Source: Strigamia acuminata (Eukaryota; Arthropoda; Chilopoda; Geophilomorpha; Linotaeniidae). Taken from it: a stretch of 64,000 nucleotides of DNA. The notes beneath the pieces were generated by a model, which did no database searches, was not told where the DNA came from, and saw only the letters and a program-made list of their open reading frames with translations. Positions 44,919 through 56,700 of this stretch are shown piece by piece. The DNA lies in NCBI GenBank assembly GCA_949358305.1, contig OX442315.1, positions 11,372,427 to 11,436,426 of the forward strand. The letters run 5' to 3'. The translations under genes and the position numbers were made by a program. Each line of letters opens with the position of its first letter. Positions within the stretch are counted from its first letter, which is position 1.

Positions 44919-47734
44919 ATCAATCACTTTTTTAAAATAAATTTCGTGTAGTGCACCATCGGCCGCTCCGGTCCAAACCTCACACGTCCCTTGCCAACAA
45001 TTTCTCTGCAATTGAAATTTAAAATTTAATCGTTTACGCGACTCAATTTCACCACAGACTTAAATACACTAGACTCCGAACTGAAGGATTAGCGACAACA
45101 CTAAATTCTTTTTCACTTCCTGTCAATCTGCCTGAAACCAGCAAACAAAATTCCCGAATGATGATTAGCTTTGAATTGTGAGACGTCACAATGTATTTAT
45201 TTAAATATAACTAAGAAAAATAACGAAAAGAAATGGAAAAAACGAGAGAGAAACGAAAAATAGGATTGAAATTGGAGAAGTAAGACGCGAAACAGGAAGT
45301 TGGAGAGCATTCATAACGTCACTTCCTCCTCTCGCAAGCTAGGCGCCATTTGCAATGCGCAGTCCAGTAGTATGTAGGTCTGGGATTTATTAACCAATAA
45401 ACTAACATTTCCACGAAATAAAAATTGCGTCAAGTTTTCCGCTTTATATATCAATTGGTTAGGAGTTGACGGAGTCGTCGGCTCGAGTTCAAAAACGGAC
45501 AAACATTTCCCCGAATCATAATCAATTATGTATTGAACTCCTAACAAAAATTTTAAAAAATTTCAAAATTAAATATATAAAAAATTTAATTTAATTAGTT
45601 TATTTACCAAATTTTTGGTCCACGTAGCTGGAATACGAGTGACCAACACCAATTATCACATCTTGTCTATGCATTTGTGCTTCTTTGCTGTAAAACATCT
45701 AAAAAAAAATTAAAAGATAAGGTACAAGATAAGATACAAGTATTAAAAAATTATCAAGGTAAGTTTACTTTAGTATTCGTCTTTGCTCCATTCGCATCGA
45801 CAGATTCAATGTCAACTCTATACTCGCCAGCTAAAGCCGGAATGGGTTTACGGGTGTCGGTGAATCCATGGCACAAAACTCCGTGCGGAGGCTGGAAAAG
45901 ATAAGTGGTGAAAATTTTTAGGTGTACAAATATTTCCTGGAGAAGATTATATACAAAAATGCATTTTTTAGCTACAAATATCAATTTTTACGGTAAAAAA
46001 TCAATTAATAGAGAGTTTGCGGGATGCATTTTTCCCTTATTTTGCTCCACGGTACACTATTTTAGTGCCATATCGTAAGGGAAAATTCTTTAGTGTATCG
46101 TTTTCAACACTAAATTAATATATAGCGCAGCCAATCAGAATTGAGATCACTATATTGTTAGCTCCGCCCATTTCAAATGGCAATGATTTTGAATGATAAG
46201 TGAGGCCCAAAATTGAATTTTAGGCCCAAAACCATACTTTATAGGCATAATAGTGGAATTTTATGCAGAAATTTGCACATTTACACCCCCAAATTGAATT
46301 TTTAGGCCCAAAATTACAAACTGTCAGTAGTTGGCTGAAATAGTGTAGTGATAAGGGAAAAGTGCAACTCGCAAAAACTTAATTTATCATTTTTCCCTTA
46401 CACTATTTTCATACCGTATAGTCTTTAACTGTAAGGGAAAAATGCATCCCGCAAACTCTCTATTAAAGTAAAAAATCAATTTTTACGGTAAAAAAAATCA
46501 ACTTTTAGGGTAAAAAATCAACTTTTAGGGTGAAAAAATCAATTTTACGGTAAAAAAAAATCAATTTTACGGTAAAAAAAATCAATTTTACGGTAAAAAA
46601 AATAAATTTTACGGTAAAAAAAATAAATTTTACGGTAAAAAAAATAAATTTTACGGTAAAAAAAATAAATTTTACGGTAAAAAAAATAAATTTTACGGTA
46701 AAAAAAATAAATTTTACGGTAAAAAAAATAAATTTTACGGTAAAAAAAATAAATTTTACGGTAAAAAAAATAAATTTTACGGTAAAAAAATAAATTTTAC
46801 GATAAAAAATTGAATTTTTTATGTGCAAAAATGCATTTTTAGGTCTTAAAACAGATAAACCATTCTGCCACGATTCACAATTACCACAAACACTTCTTCC
46901 GGTACAGTGTCCATAAGAACGAGAAAAAAAAACTCGTAATAAACATCTTTGATTAATCCCTTCTCTTTTGTTGCTAAAAACAACGGACGACTCCAGTCAC
47001 CGTACGGCGGCGAGGAAAAATTCCAATTTTCCACTTAAAATTAACAAAATTACATTTATTTTATTAATAAATTCATTATAATTATCAACAGAATTAACTG
47101 TACCAGCAAAAGTAGAAACAATTTCGTTTTCATTTTTCGTAACATTTTTCCATTCCACCACTTCGATACCGTTGATAAAATCGCCGGTTTCTTTAGATTT
47201 GGTCTAAGAAAAAAAAAAATAAATAAATAAATAAAACAATAATAAAAATAATAATAATAATAAAATATTTAAATTTTTCAATAAAAAAATTCCTTAATTA
47301 ATAAAATTAGTTATTTATAAATCATTAATTACCAAATTTTTTAACATTCTATTCAAGATAGTTCGTGGATCAACGCCCTCTAAATATAACGATATGTTTT
47401 TAACCAAACATAGATTTTCACCTAAAAAAAAATTAAAAATTATAAAAATCATATAAAAAAAAAAAAATTTAAATTTACCTTGACTAGCAATCAATACGTT
47501 ATTAGTTTTGTAATCGAATATTTCATAACCGATATCAAAAGCTCTTCGATTAATAGTCGCACCCATTTTCAATTTCTCGCTCACATAGATTTCACCAACC
47601 ACAGCTAAGTTGGCTGTGCTTCCGCCCACCTCCGTGCCGAAGAAAATGGCACCAAATTCGGGCGGTAAAACGGGATTTTTCGCATTTAAAACCGTTTTGA
47701 CGCTTAGCAAGACGAAGAAAATAATAAAACGCAT
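41140..47734 (-). CDS. LolA/PAN membrane protein, copy 4 (diverged, intact, 878 aa)
   Basis: Nineteen exons join in phase: 47734-47479, 47421-47333, 47203-47104, 47033-46885, 45891-45769, 45698-45608, 45540-45407, 45005-44928, 44812-44732, 44182-44059, 43990-43887, 43697-43631, 43567-43455, 43389-43323, 43258-43022, 42616-42359, 42292-41996, 41479-41348 and 41276-41140. Signal peptide and first LolA exon are fused here, while copies 1-3 have an intron between them. Conserved landmarks are LPPEFGAIF, PPHGVLCHGF, YIIDYDSGKC, NCWQGTCEVW, the paired PAN cysteines in exons 15-17, a Thr/Pro stalk and the helix GIAMFLVGFALGFAGTYFYAKK. It is the most diverged member and probably the older parent or an earlier duplicate. 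It shares strand with PPT1, whose stop lies 318 bp upstream. Confidence 0.82.
42660..42970. repeat. degenerate tandem repeat in intron 15 of copy 4
   Basis: Units related to GAATTTTTAGCCAAAATTTA and GACGAAAATCT, between PAN exons 1 and 2. Confidence 0.75.
44270..44660. repeat. 20-bp tandem repeat in intron 9 of copy 4
   Basis: About 18 copies of TTTATGAAATTTTCAACAAT, with TTAAG and TTTTTAACATTTTC variants. Confidence 0.85.
44883..44916. repeat. poly(A) run (poly(T) on the gene strand)
   Basis: About 34 consecutive A residues, 12 bp from the 3' end of the CWQGTC exon of copy 4 and inside its short following intron. Confidence 0.9.
46009..46462. mobile_element. MITE with TAGAGAGTTTGCGGG ends in copy 4 intron
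   Basis: Termini TAGAGAGTTTGCGGGATGCA and the exact complement extend about 31 bp and are flanked by TTAA at 46005-46008 and 46463-46466. A TA target is equally possible. There is no ORF. Internal motifs AGGGAAAA...CACTATTTT resemble those of the element at 25878-26093. Confidence 0.8.
46510..46805. repeat. 21-bp tandem repeat in the intron before the PPHG exon of copy 4
   Basis: About 12 copies of GGTAAAAAAAATAAATTTTAC. A minus-strand ORF of FFTVKFI repeats here is an artefact of the 21-bp period. Confidence 0.9.
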
Positions 47735-48051
47735 CTGGGGATTTAATAAAATGGCGAAAAATCGACTTTTTCTTAATAAATCTGCCGTTATTTGCCGATT
47801 TTCAACTCACCTTGCTCATGTGGGTGTCGGCGTCAACAGTCCAGTTCGCTGTGATAAAATGTTGTTTATCTGTTGAAATAATCATTTTTCAACATTTCAT
47901 TGTCTGTTTATTGATATAAAAATGTTGTTTACACTCGGGAAAGTAAAATTTAAGTAACAAATTAAAAATATAAAAATTATTATTATTCTTATTATTATAC
48001 AATTTTTCAATTATAAATTATTATTATTATTATTGAAATTATTATGAATAA
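47735..48051. promoter_or_regulatory. interval between PPT1 stop and copy 4 start
   Basis: This 317-bp AT-rich interval must hold both the PPT1 3' UTR and the promoter of copy 4. It contains an ATT-type microsatellite at about 47980-48050. I see no clear TATA box. Confidence 0.35.
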
Positions 48052-50225
48052 TCATTTCAAATAAACGTTTATTATGTTGTTAATAAACCAGGTTTCGTCG
48101 ATCTGCAAATGATCGCCATTCACTTCGAGGAAGTGCAAACGGCCATTTGTGTCTAATGTTTTCAAGCCAATCCAATCCTGGCAAAATAAATATTTATCGA
48201 AAATAAAAGTACGCCACGAAATAATAATATTTTTTTTAGAAGAAAATAATGCATTATTTGCTCCCAAAAATAGATCACTTGGGAAAAAGTTCAATTTCAT
48301 GTCAAAATTGATCTTTTGATGCAAAAATGGATCAAAAATTCAATTTTATCAACAAAATTTGAACAAAAATGCATTTTTATCAACAAAATTTGACCAAAAA
48401 TGCATTTTTATCAACTTAATTTGACCAAAAATGTATTTTTTAAACAAAATCTGGACCAAAAATGCATTTTTAGATGCTAATATGGACCAAAAATGCATTT
48501 TTAGGTGCTAATATGGATCAAAAATGCATTTTTAGATGCTAATATGGATCAAAAACGCATTTTTAAATGCTAACATGCACCAAAACGCATTTTAGATGTT
48601 AGAAATTGACACAAAATGCACTTTTGGGAGCAAGTAGTTAAACAAAAATATATATTAAAAAAGAATAAAAGCTACCTCTGTATACATAGGCGAGTCCTGA
48701 AGTTTAAACAGTTCCTTTCCTTGTCCTGGTTTGTAAAATCCAAACCACTAAACATAAACATTTAAAAAAATTAACAAAAAAAATTTATTAAATTTATTAA
48801 ATTGTTAAAATTATATAACAAACCAACCTCGCTTTCCTTTGGATCAACCATAGTGTCCTTCATGAACTTAATCAAAACCATGTTTTCAAGTTTCACCAAA
48901 TTCTTCTTGTAAAACGGATTGCGCACCTGGTGAGAAGAAATTCAACCAATTTGAGTCCATTTAAAACAACTCAAATTGATTATTTACTTTTTCGTTGTTG
49001 ATATCAGCCAAGAAAATACTTTTCTCCTTGTACACATCTTCTTGCAGTGGGTCGTGCCAATACTCTGCTTGAGTCAAACTGCAAAAATAAAATAAAAAAT
49101 TTTAAATAAAATAAAATCTTTTAAAAAAATTTAAAAATACTTACAATTTCTGAATCCAGCTGGAAAAATCATTAAAAATAATTGATTAGTTTTAAATAAG
49201 TAAATTTCTACATTTAATAAACCTCGTATAAGCTCCATAATTAAGTAATTTCCGAACCCAGTCACAAATAGTCGAATTATCGCCTGGACAATGTGGCAAA
49301 CCGTAAACTCCTAAATAAAAATATAAAAATCCACCATCTTTAACCCTAACTTCGAATTCCACCACAGTTGTGAGCAAAACATTTACATATAAGATAAAGT
49401 TCAAGTTTCGTAACCACCGTGCACAACTGTATTAGAATTAGAAATTACCTTGATGCTGCCCACCAACCGATGTCAAATTCTTCATCGGTGGATTCGGACA
49501 TCGTTGAGCCACGGCGCGACTGAAAACGAAGAAGACTTAATTAATTTTTACAATAAATTTAACTTTTTCGTTACAGAAATTGGCCTCCTTGCGAAAAACC
49601 TATCGCATTGTATCCATTCGCAAACGTCGAATCGTTTTGCAGTTGATCGCAGACATTTTTCACCTTTAAAAAAAAACGAAAAAAAATTAAACTAAAATAG
49701 AACTAATTTTTAATTCTTAGCACAAACATTACTTGGTCGTTGGCATTCATGAAAAACCCATTTTCGGTGTCCTGTTTTCGATTTTCAAATAAAATTTCTC
49801 ATTTAGATTGCTGCGGAAAATCGCGACGTATCAGGTTTTAGTAACATCCAAAATGGCTGCCAACCATTAGAGCAGGGTGTTACTAAAACCCGATAAGTTC
49901 ACGATCTCCCGTCAAAATAAGAGTAATACGAATTTCGTACTTCGATCACGTTATTTCCAATTCGCAACGATAAAACATGAACTCCGGGAACGTTTTCTTC
50001 GATTAATTTCTTTATTGAGCCCATACTCAATGGATTACAGCAGCAATCACCTAAAAAATTCAATTTTTTTCGTTTTTTTAAAAATGTAAATGATTTAATC
50101 GACTATTTTATAAGTTTACCCATTCCATGCCAAAGTACTACCGGTGTTGGATCGGCCTTTGCGGGAATTTTCGCGGTAATAAAAAGGAAAAACGTCGCAC
50201 AAATGAAACTACACGACCACGCCAT
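48052..50225 (-). CDS. PPT1: palmitoyl-protein thioesterase 1
   Basis: Eleven exons (50225-50120, 50050-49941, 49771-49733, 49663-49575, 49519-49449, 49310-49223, 49159-49145, 49078-48988, 48926-48828, 48747-48676 and 48177-48052) join in phase to about 301 aa; human PPT1 has 306. The lysosomal enzyme removes palmitate from S-acylated proteins. Visible are a signal peptide ([18 protein letters not shown]), [24 protein letters not shown], the nucleophile Ser in [51 protein letters not shown], an Asp in [13 protein letters not shown] and the catalytic His in NGDHLQ. Exon 7 is only 15 nt. Intron 2 holds a small inverted repeat. It lies upstream of LolA/PAN copy 4 and head-to-head with gcm. Confidence 0.96.
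48330..48610. repeat. degenerate tandem repeat in PPT1 last intron
   Basis: About nine units of AAAATGCATTTTTAGATGCT plus AATATGGACC, with variants. Confidence 0.8.
49829..49905. repeat. short inverted repeat in PPT1 intron 2
   Basis: TATCAGGTTTTAGTAACA and TGTTACTAAAACCCGATA form 18-bp arms with one mismatch around a 40-bp loop that contains AAAATGGCTGCC. It could be a tiny MITE. Confidence 0.7.
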
Positions 50226-53200
50226 TTTGACTCTTGTCACATGCGTCGATCAAGTGTCTAGTTAGTTGCAGACCGATACTTCGAAGCTGTTACGAGATTC
50301 GTCCTGTCGCTAGACCAGTTAAAATAAATATATCTGAAGATAATGGTATATTTTTTTAAAAATATTAATGAATTTTGATTAAATTTGTGACCTTTATTCC
50401 GATACCATCAAGAATAAATAATCAGTGGAAATTATCACCTGAAATTGGATACGTAAAGTGCTATGCTGGCACCACGCAGTCTCAACGAGTCTCGATGTTA
50501 AAAACCGAACAAACTTGTAATTCAACTCGCCAGATGTCGCCACAACTCAAAATCCAAACTCAACAACAACAAAAATAACAACAACAAAAATATAAACAAA
50601 AATATTTCTAAAAATACAAAAAAAATAAAAAAATTCCAAACAAAAAAAAATTAATTAATTTAAAAAAAAAAAATTAAAAAAATTATTTTTTCAATTTAAG
50701 TTTCGATTTCCAACTCCACAATCGAAACCAAACCAAAACGTCATCATTAAAATTAATTCCAAGCATTTAACCAAAAACAAAAACATTTTTCCGATCAATT
50801 CAAAACTTCCATATCTCCATCATCAGTTTGGATTTATTTCACCAGTTCCCCTCTCCCCACAGCGCATGCGCGCAACTCCCAACCAAACACAACCTCGAAT
50901 CCGCATCCAGCCCTCCCTGATTGGCTCACCTGTTGCATTAAGAAACCCCAGCGTGGGCGTGGAACGGCACGAGCCACACTCATATTTAATTACCTGTGCG
51001 TTACACTCGGCCCCTGCAAACCGCATTTCTCAAGGTAAGAAAAAACACTTTTCTCCTCCAAAAAACCCAAAAAAAACCCAAAAAAACCCAAAAAAAACCC
51101 ACAAAATCCCACAAAATCCCCCCCCCCAAAAAAAAAAACATCCCCCAAAAAAATAATTTCTTAAAACCAACAATGAACAAACCACAAAACTCGTTTTAAG
51201 TGCGTTTTAGCCTAACATAACTCGTTTTACCTCCAAAAACCCCAAAAAACACCCAAAAAAACCCAAAAAACACCAAAAAACTCCAAAAACCTCTGGAAAA
51301 AACTTCAAGAAACCCCAAAAAAAATTAATTTCTTAAACCCAACAATCAACAAACCACAAAAACTCGTTTTAATTGTGTTTTACCCATTGTCACTTCTTGC
51401 AACAACCAACAAAAGGGCTTAATCCATTCATTAAGCCTAAATCAAGCGCATTTACATATCAAACAAGCGGCCTTCTGCTCAAATTATTGTTTCTAACAAT
51501 GAGCCAACAGGTGATATATTAAACTGACCACTATAAGGTCATGTCCACAACAATATCACACATAATTTTTCCCATGAATACATTTTTTTTTTCCTTTTTA
51601 ATATTTTCTATTCGGCCATTGGGCTCGATTAAAGAGTGCATTATTGGCGACTCGGCAACCGTTAAAGTGCTCCTTAAAGACCCCCCTTTGGGGGAGGGAG
51701 GCAAACAGGGACACTGTTGCAACGATTTTTTCCCTCTCTTCTTTCCCGCCTTTTCTAATTGCAACAATCAGCCAACATCAATCAAAATTGGGTGTTGCAG
51801 AAGTTTTACACCTGGTGTTGAGATATCTTGAGGTTGGTGTTGCATTGTGGGTGAAGAAAAGTCCCACAAAGCTGAATTTCAGCACTTGAGGAACATGGGG
51901 GTGTTCAGGTGTGGTCAAAGTAGGCAATATGGGGATAGAAGTGGTTAGGCTTAAAAATTCATAAGGCAATAATAACCGCTTGGTGGGGCGTTGGGGGATG
52001 TGAATTGTGTGCAATTTTATATACACATTTGTATGTGATTCAAAGTCGTGGGACTCCGTTGAGCGAAGTATACAGTCCTGTAGTTTCCGTATTCTACCGG
52101 TTAAGAGTCGCCCTCGAATAGTAGCCGCGGCTGGGACACCAAGAATAGCGTATTTTTGCAAAAGTACGCTATTGTTTCCGTATTTAACCTCGCGAACGAT
52201 GAATAACGCTTCGTTCGTGACGTTAAACACGAAATCATTACATATTAGACTTCTAAACCCCTTCTACACTTTTCTGTATAAAATTACATCTGTCCGTCTG
52301 TCCGTTTGTCTGCGGCTCTTAATCGATAAACTACGGTGCAATAAACAATGTGTTTATGTATTTGGCGTACTGCAGGCGATGCAAAATAACCGGTTAAGTT
52401 GTAACGTCCGTGGTTTGTCTTACCTGTGATCGATTTTTACCCGACAGCGACGTTTCGTTGAAATGAGCATCGGATCAACAACCCAAGTCCGTTTTAATTC
52501 GATCGTGTAATTGATTCCACTCGCCGCCGCACGTCACAAAATATATAGGCCTAATTCAGCAATTCAGCAATTCACCGGAAAGAAAATGGTGGGAAAAAAT
52601 ATCGGGCACTCGTGGACATGAAAACCCCAATTGAGCAATTGCCGTCACACATGCGCACTCCCACATTGTTACCCAATTAAACACCCTCGCCCGCGTCTCG
52701 GCTGGTCACGCAACAATGCAAATTTTTTCATGGCGAGTTATACTTGTATTACAAACGATTGAGATTTCACGAATCGCATTATGCACGCATTGTTGAACGA
52801 CGCGGGAAAAATGACCAAAAATTTATTGCATTGTTGAATTAATAAAAATTGTTGAAAAAAAAAGAAAAAGAATTTATATATGCAACATCAACATACATAT
52901 ATGAATGAAATTAATGTTAATAATGACACTCGTGTGATTTCATGTGTAAATAACAATATTGAAATTGAAAACGCATTCCATTGTTCCTTTTTATTTCGCG
53001 ACGTCCATTTTCAATCAAAATTCCGCCGTTTGTCGTTATTATTATTAATTTTTTTTTTTGAAATTTTTTTTTTTTTTTTTTTGGACATGATGTCGACTCG
53101 CGGACCCCTCCGCGTCCCGATCGGGAAAATCGCACGCGCGAGTTTTATTTATTTAGATATATGTAAATGTTATTAATTTTTCGACCTTTGACTGTATCGC

Positions 53201-53505
53201 ATGTCGCGCATGACGCGACTCGCATTGACACTGCGCACGCGCGTCCGCGCTGCGGATCCCCCCCCCCCTGCCGACCCCAAAAAAAATTTCTAAAAAACCT
53301 CGAAAATTTTTTAAAATTATTTTTTTTCGTATAATTTAATTTATTTTATCGTAAAAATTAATTTTTTTAAATTAATTTTTAAAAAATTTAATAATAAAAA
53401 TAAAAATTAAGCCTAATCCCCATAGGTTAACATGGTAAAAAAAAATTTTTTTTTTAAAAATTGGTTTGGTTTTTGATAAAATAGAGGAAAAAAAAGTTTA
53501 TTGTG
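50226..53505. other. 3.3 kb non-coding spacer between PPT1 and gcm
   Basis: The spacer lies between two divergent 5' ends. It contains A-rich low-complexity tracts (50545-50700, 51050-51350, 53280-53460), a CAACAACAA run near 50560 and a dispersed repeat at 52095-52240. I see no gene; the small ORFs lack coding character. Regulatory DNA for gcm is likely here but cannot be delimited by eye. Confidence 0.6.
52095..52240. repeat. dispersed repeat R, first copy
   Basis: It aligns with 60186-60310. Shared blocks include CGGTTAAGAG, CCCTCGAATA, AGCCGCGGCTG/AGCCGTGGCTG, AAGAATA, CCGTATTT and GTATTTAAC. A third fragment lies at 60545-60575. Confidence 0.6.
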
Positions 53506-53530
53506 ATTGGCCAATTGGAGATATATATGT
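53506..53530 (+). promoter_or_regulatory. candidate gcm core promoter (CCAAT box and TA-rich run)
   Basis: GATTGGCCAATTGG, an inverted CCAAT pair, is followed by ATATATATGT about 205 bp before the gcm ATG. Position and composition suggest a promoter, but no transcription start is visible. Confidence 0.3.
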
Positions 53531-53730
53531 GTTGGGACGTTGGGAGGGTGAAGCAGTAGAGGTCGGGTGGAGAAACGCGCGCGTTTGCCCGAGGGGACGG
53601 ATTAATAACGAGTAAAACTGAGAGTGAGTGGTTGTGTGTAGAGTGTATACGGTGAGAGTCGGTCGGGTCGTTGCGGGCTTTAAAACAAGTGCACGTGTTT
53701 CAGTCGCCACCAGTCAGTCGATCGTCAGTG

Positions 53731-56700
53731 ATGAGCATGTGCAAACTCAACGCAAACACCGAGTGGGACATCAACGATTCGCACATACCGAGAGCGCAGG
53801 TAAACATTTTTACATCGTTTCATTCATTTTGTAAGTTTTTTGCAAGTTTGTTTGCGTTTTTCTTTTCGATGTGGTCGAATTTTGTGTTTTGTTTTTGTTT
53901 TATTTTTTTTTTATATTTGTTTTTATTTATTTTTAGATTTTTGGGTTTTTAGATTTTTAGATTTTTTTTTTTTTTTTTTTTTTTAAATTAATTTTTATTT
54001 ATTTTTAGAGTTTTAGATTTTTAGATTTTTATCAAGTTTTTGCAAAAACCAGTTCGGCGGACATTGTTTATCCAAAAAAAAAAAATTTAAATTAAAATTC
54101 AAAATAAAAAAAACATAAAATAATTTTTTTTTTGTTGTTTTGGATTTTTTTTTTTTTGGTGTTTTGAATTTACTTTTCGTTTTTTTGATTTTATGTTTTG
54201 GTAAACTGAATTTTTTTTTCGGTAAATAATTTTTTTTTGGTATTTTGAATTTATTTTTAGTATTTTGAATTTATTTTTGGTTTATTGAATTTATTTTTGG
54301 TTTATTGAATTTATTTTTGGTTTATTGAATTTATTTTTGGTTTATTGAATTTATTTTTGGTTTATTGAATTTATTTTTGGTTTATTGAATTTATTTTTGG
54401 TTTATTGAATTTATTTTTTGTTTTTTGATTTATTTTTAGTGTTTTGGATTTTTTCTGGCTTTTTTGGCTCTTTTTTTTGAATTATTTTTTCAGTATTTTG
54501 AATTATTTTTTTGTGTTAAACTTTTGTTAATTTTTTGTTAAATTTAGTAACCAAGTTCAAACATTTCATCACTCTCACGTGAGCATCCAACTTATCGCAA
54601 AATTACGCAACAAATTAATCCTAATGAGTTCAAAGATGCAGATAACAACTCCCACCATCACTTATTCAAATTCCAACCCAAAATCCACACAATTTGGATT
54701 TTTTTGGCTCTTTTGGCTCTTTTTTTTGGCTTTTTTTTAAAATTATTTTTTCAGTATTTTGAATTATTTTTTCAGTATTTTGAATTATTTTTTCAGTATT
54801 TTGAATTATTTTTTCAGTATTTTGAATTATTTTTTCAGTATTTTGAATTATTTTTTCAGTATTTTGAATTATTTTTTCAGTATTTTGAATTATTTTTTCA
54901 GTATTTTGAATTATTTTTTCAGTATTTTGAATTATTTTTTCAGTATTTTGAATTATTTTTTCAGTATTTTGAATTATTTTTTCAGTATTTTGAATTATTT
55001 TTTCAGTATTTTGAATTATTTTTTCAGTATTTTGAATTATTTTTTCAGTATTTTGAATTATTTTTTCAGTATTTTGAATTATTTTTTCAGTATTTTGAAT
55101 TATTTTTTCAGTATTTTGAATTATTTTTTCAGTATTTTGAATTATTTTTTCAATATTTGGAATTATTTTTTTGTGTTAAACTTTTGTTAAATTTTTTTTA
55201 AATTAATTAACCAAGTTCAAACTCTTTCATCACTTTCACGTGAGCATCCAACTTATCGCAAAATTACGCAACAAATTAATCCTAATGAGTTCAAAGATGC
55301 AGATTTTACTCATTTTCTTTGCTCTTCCCAGATAGTGACTTATGACAAGTTCCAAGACTGGGCGGACGGTCACTGCCGTTATGTTTACAACACCGACTGC
55401 GAGGAGGGCAAACGACATTCGAGCGGCTGGGCGATGCGCAACACCAACAACCACAACGTGAACATCCTCAAAAAGTCGTGTTTGGGTGTGCTCGTGTGCA
55501 GCGTGCACTGTACTCTCGACTCGGGGGACAGTGTGCACCTCAGACCGGCCATATGTGACAAAGCGCGCAGAAAACAACAAGGTAAACATAAACAACAAAA
55601 TTGGAAAAATATTTTTTATTTTTATTTATTTTTTTATTATTATTTTTTTACTTTCTTACATCCGTTGGGGTCGCGGATGCAGCTTGATGGTCCCTGGGGC
55701 CTCATGGTCGTAACAGACACCTCGTGCATCCTCCCCACGCTCCCCCGAAATTAAATAGATTTTTCTTCATTTTGTAACGGAGTCGGACTGTGTGTAATGT
55801 CAAAATCTATCCGACTCCGCTTTGGAAAAGACAAATTTCAAGTGGAGGAGTCGGACAGGAATTCTGTCTGACTCCGTCTTCGAAAAAACATTATATCATT
55901 GATCGTCTAGTTAACCGTGGGGGAAAATGAGTTTTGCAAATAGTGCACGGGTCTCTATTAGTCCACGGGTGCGCAATTTATTAAATTTGTAAAATATTAG
56001 ATTTTTTTGACGAAATATTAGAAATTTTTACAAAATGGAATAATTGACGAAATATTCGAATAGTTGACGAAATATTAGACATTCTTGACGAAATATTAGA
56101 CATTCTTGACGAAATATTAGACATTCTTGACGAAATATTCGATTTTTTGACGAAACATTCGAATTGTTTATGAAACATTCGAATTGTTTATGAAATATTC
56201 GAATTGTTTATGAAATATTCGAATAATTGACGAAATATTCGAATAGTTGACGAAATATTAAAATTTTTTACGAAATATTAGAATTTTTTACGAAATATTC
56301 GAATAATTGACGAAATATTCGAATAATTGACGAAATATTCGAATAGTTGACGAAATATTTTAATAGTTGACGAAATATTAGAAATTTTTGATGAAATATT
56401 CGATTTTTTGACGAAATATTCGATTTTTTGACGAAATACTAGAAATTTTGATGAAAATATTCGATTTTTTGACGAAATATTTTTTTTTGTCGAAATATTC
56501 GATTTTTTGACGAAATATTCGATTTTTTGACGAAATATTCGATTTTTTTGACAAAATATTCTATTTTTTTTGCCGAAAAAAATTGATTTTAAAAATAAAA
56601 CTTCGGGCCTCTAATTACGCGCGAGAGAAAGCAAATTTTTTCAAACAACATACTGACGCGCAATCACAAAGTACACGTTTAACTCAATGAGAAGTCGGAC

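Noticed and set aside
46505-46828. Minus-strand ORF of FFTVKFI repeats
   Set aside because: Again a 21-bp satellite in an intron with no start context or splice links.
54704-55201. 165-codon ORF of FQYFELF repeats
   Set aside because: It is an artefact of a 21-bp satellite whose period is a multiple of three; another frame is open as well, and it lies within a gcm intron.
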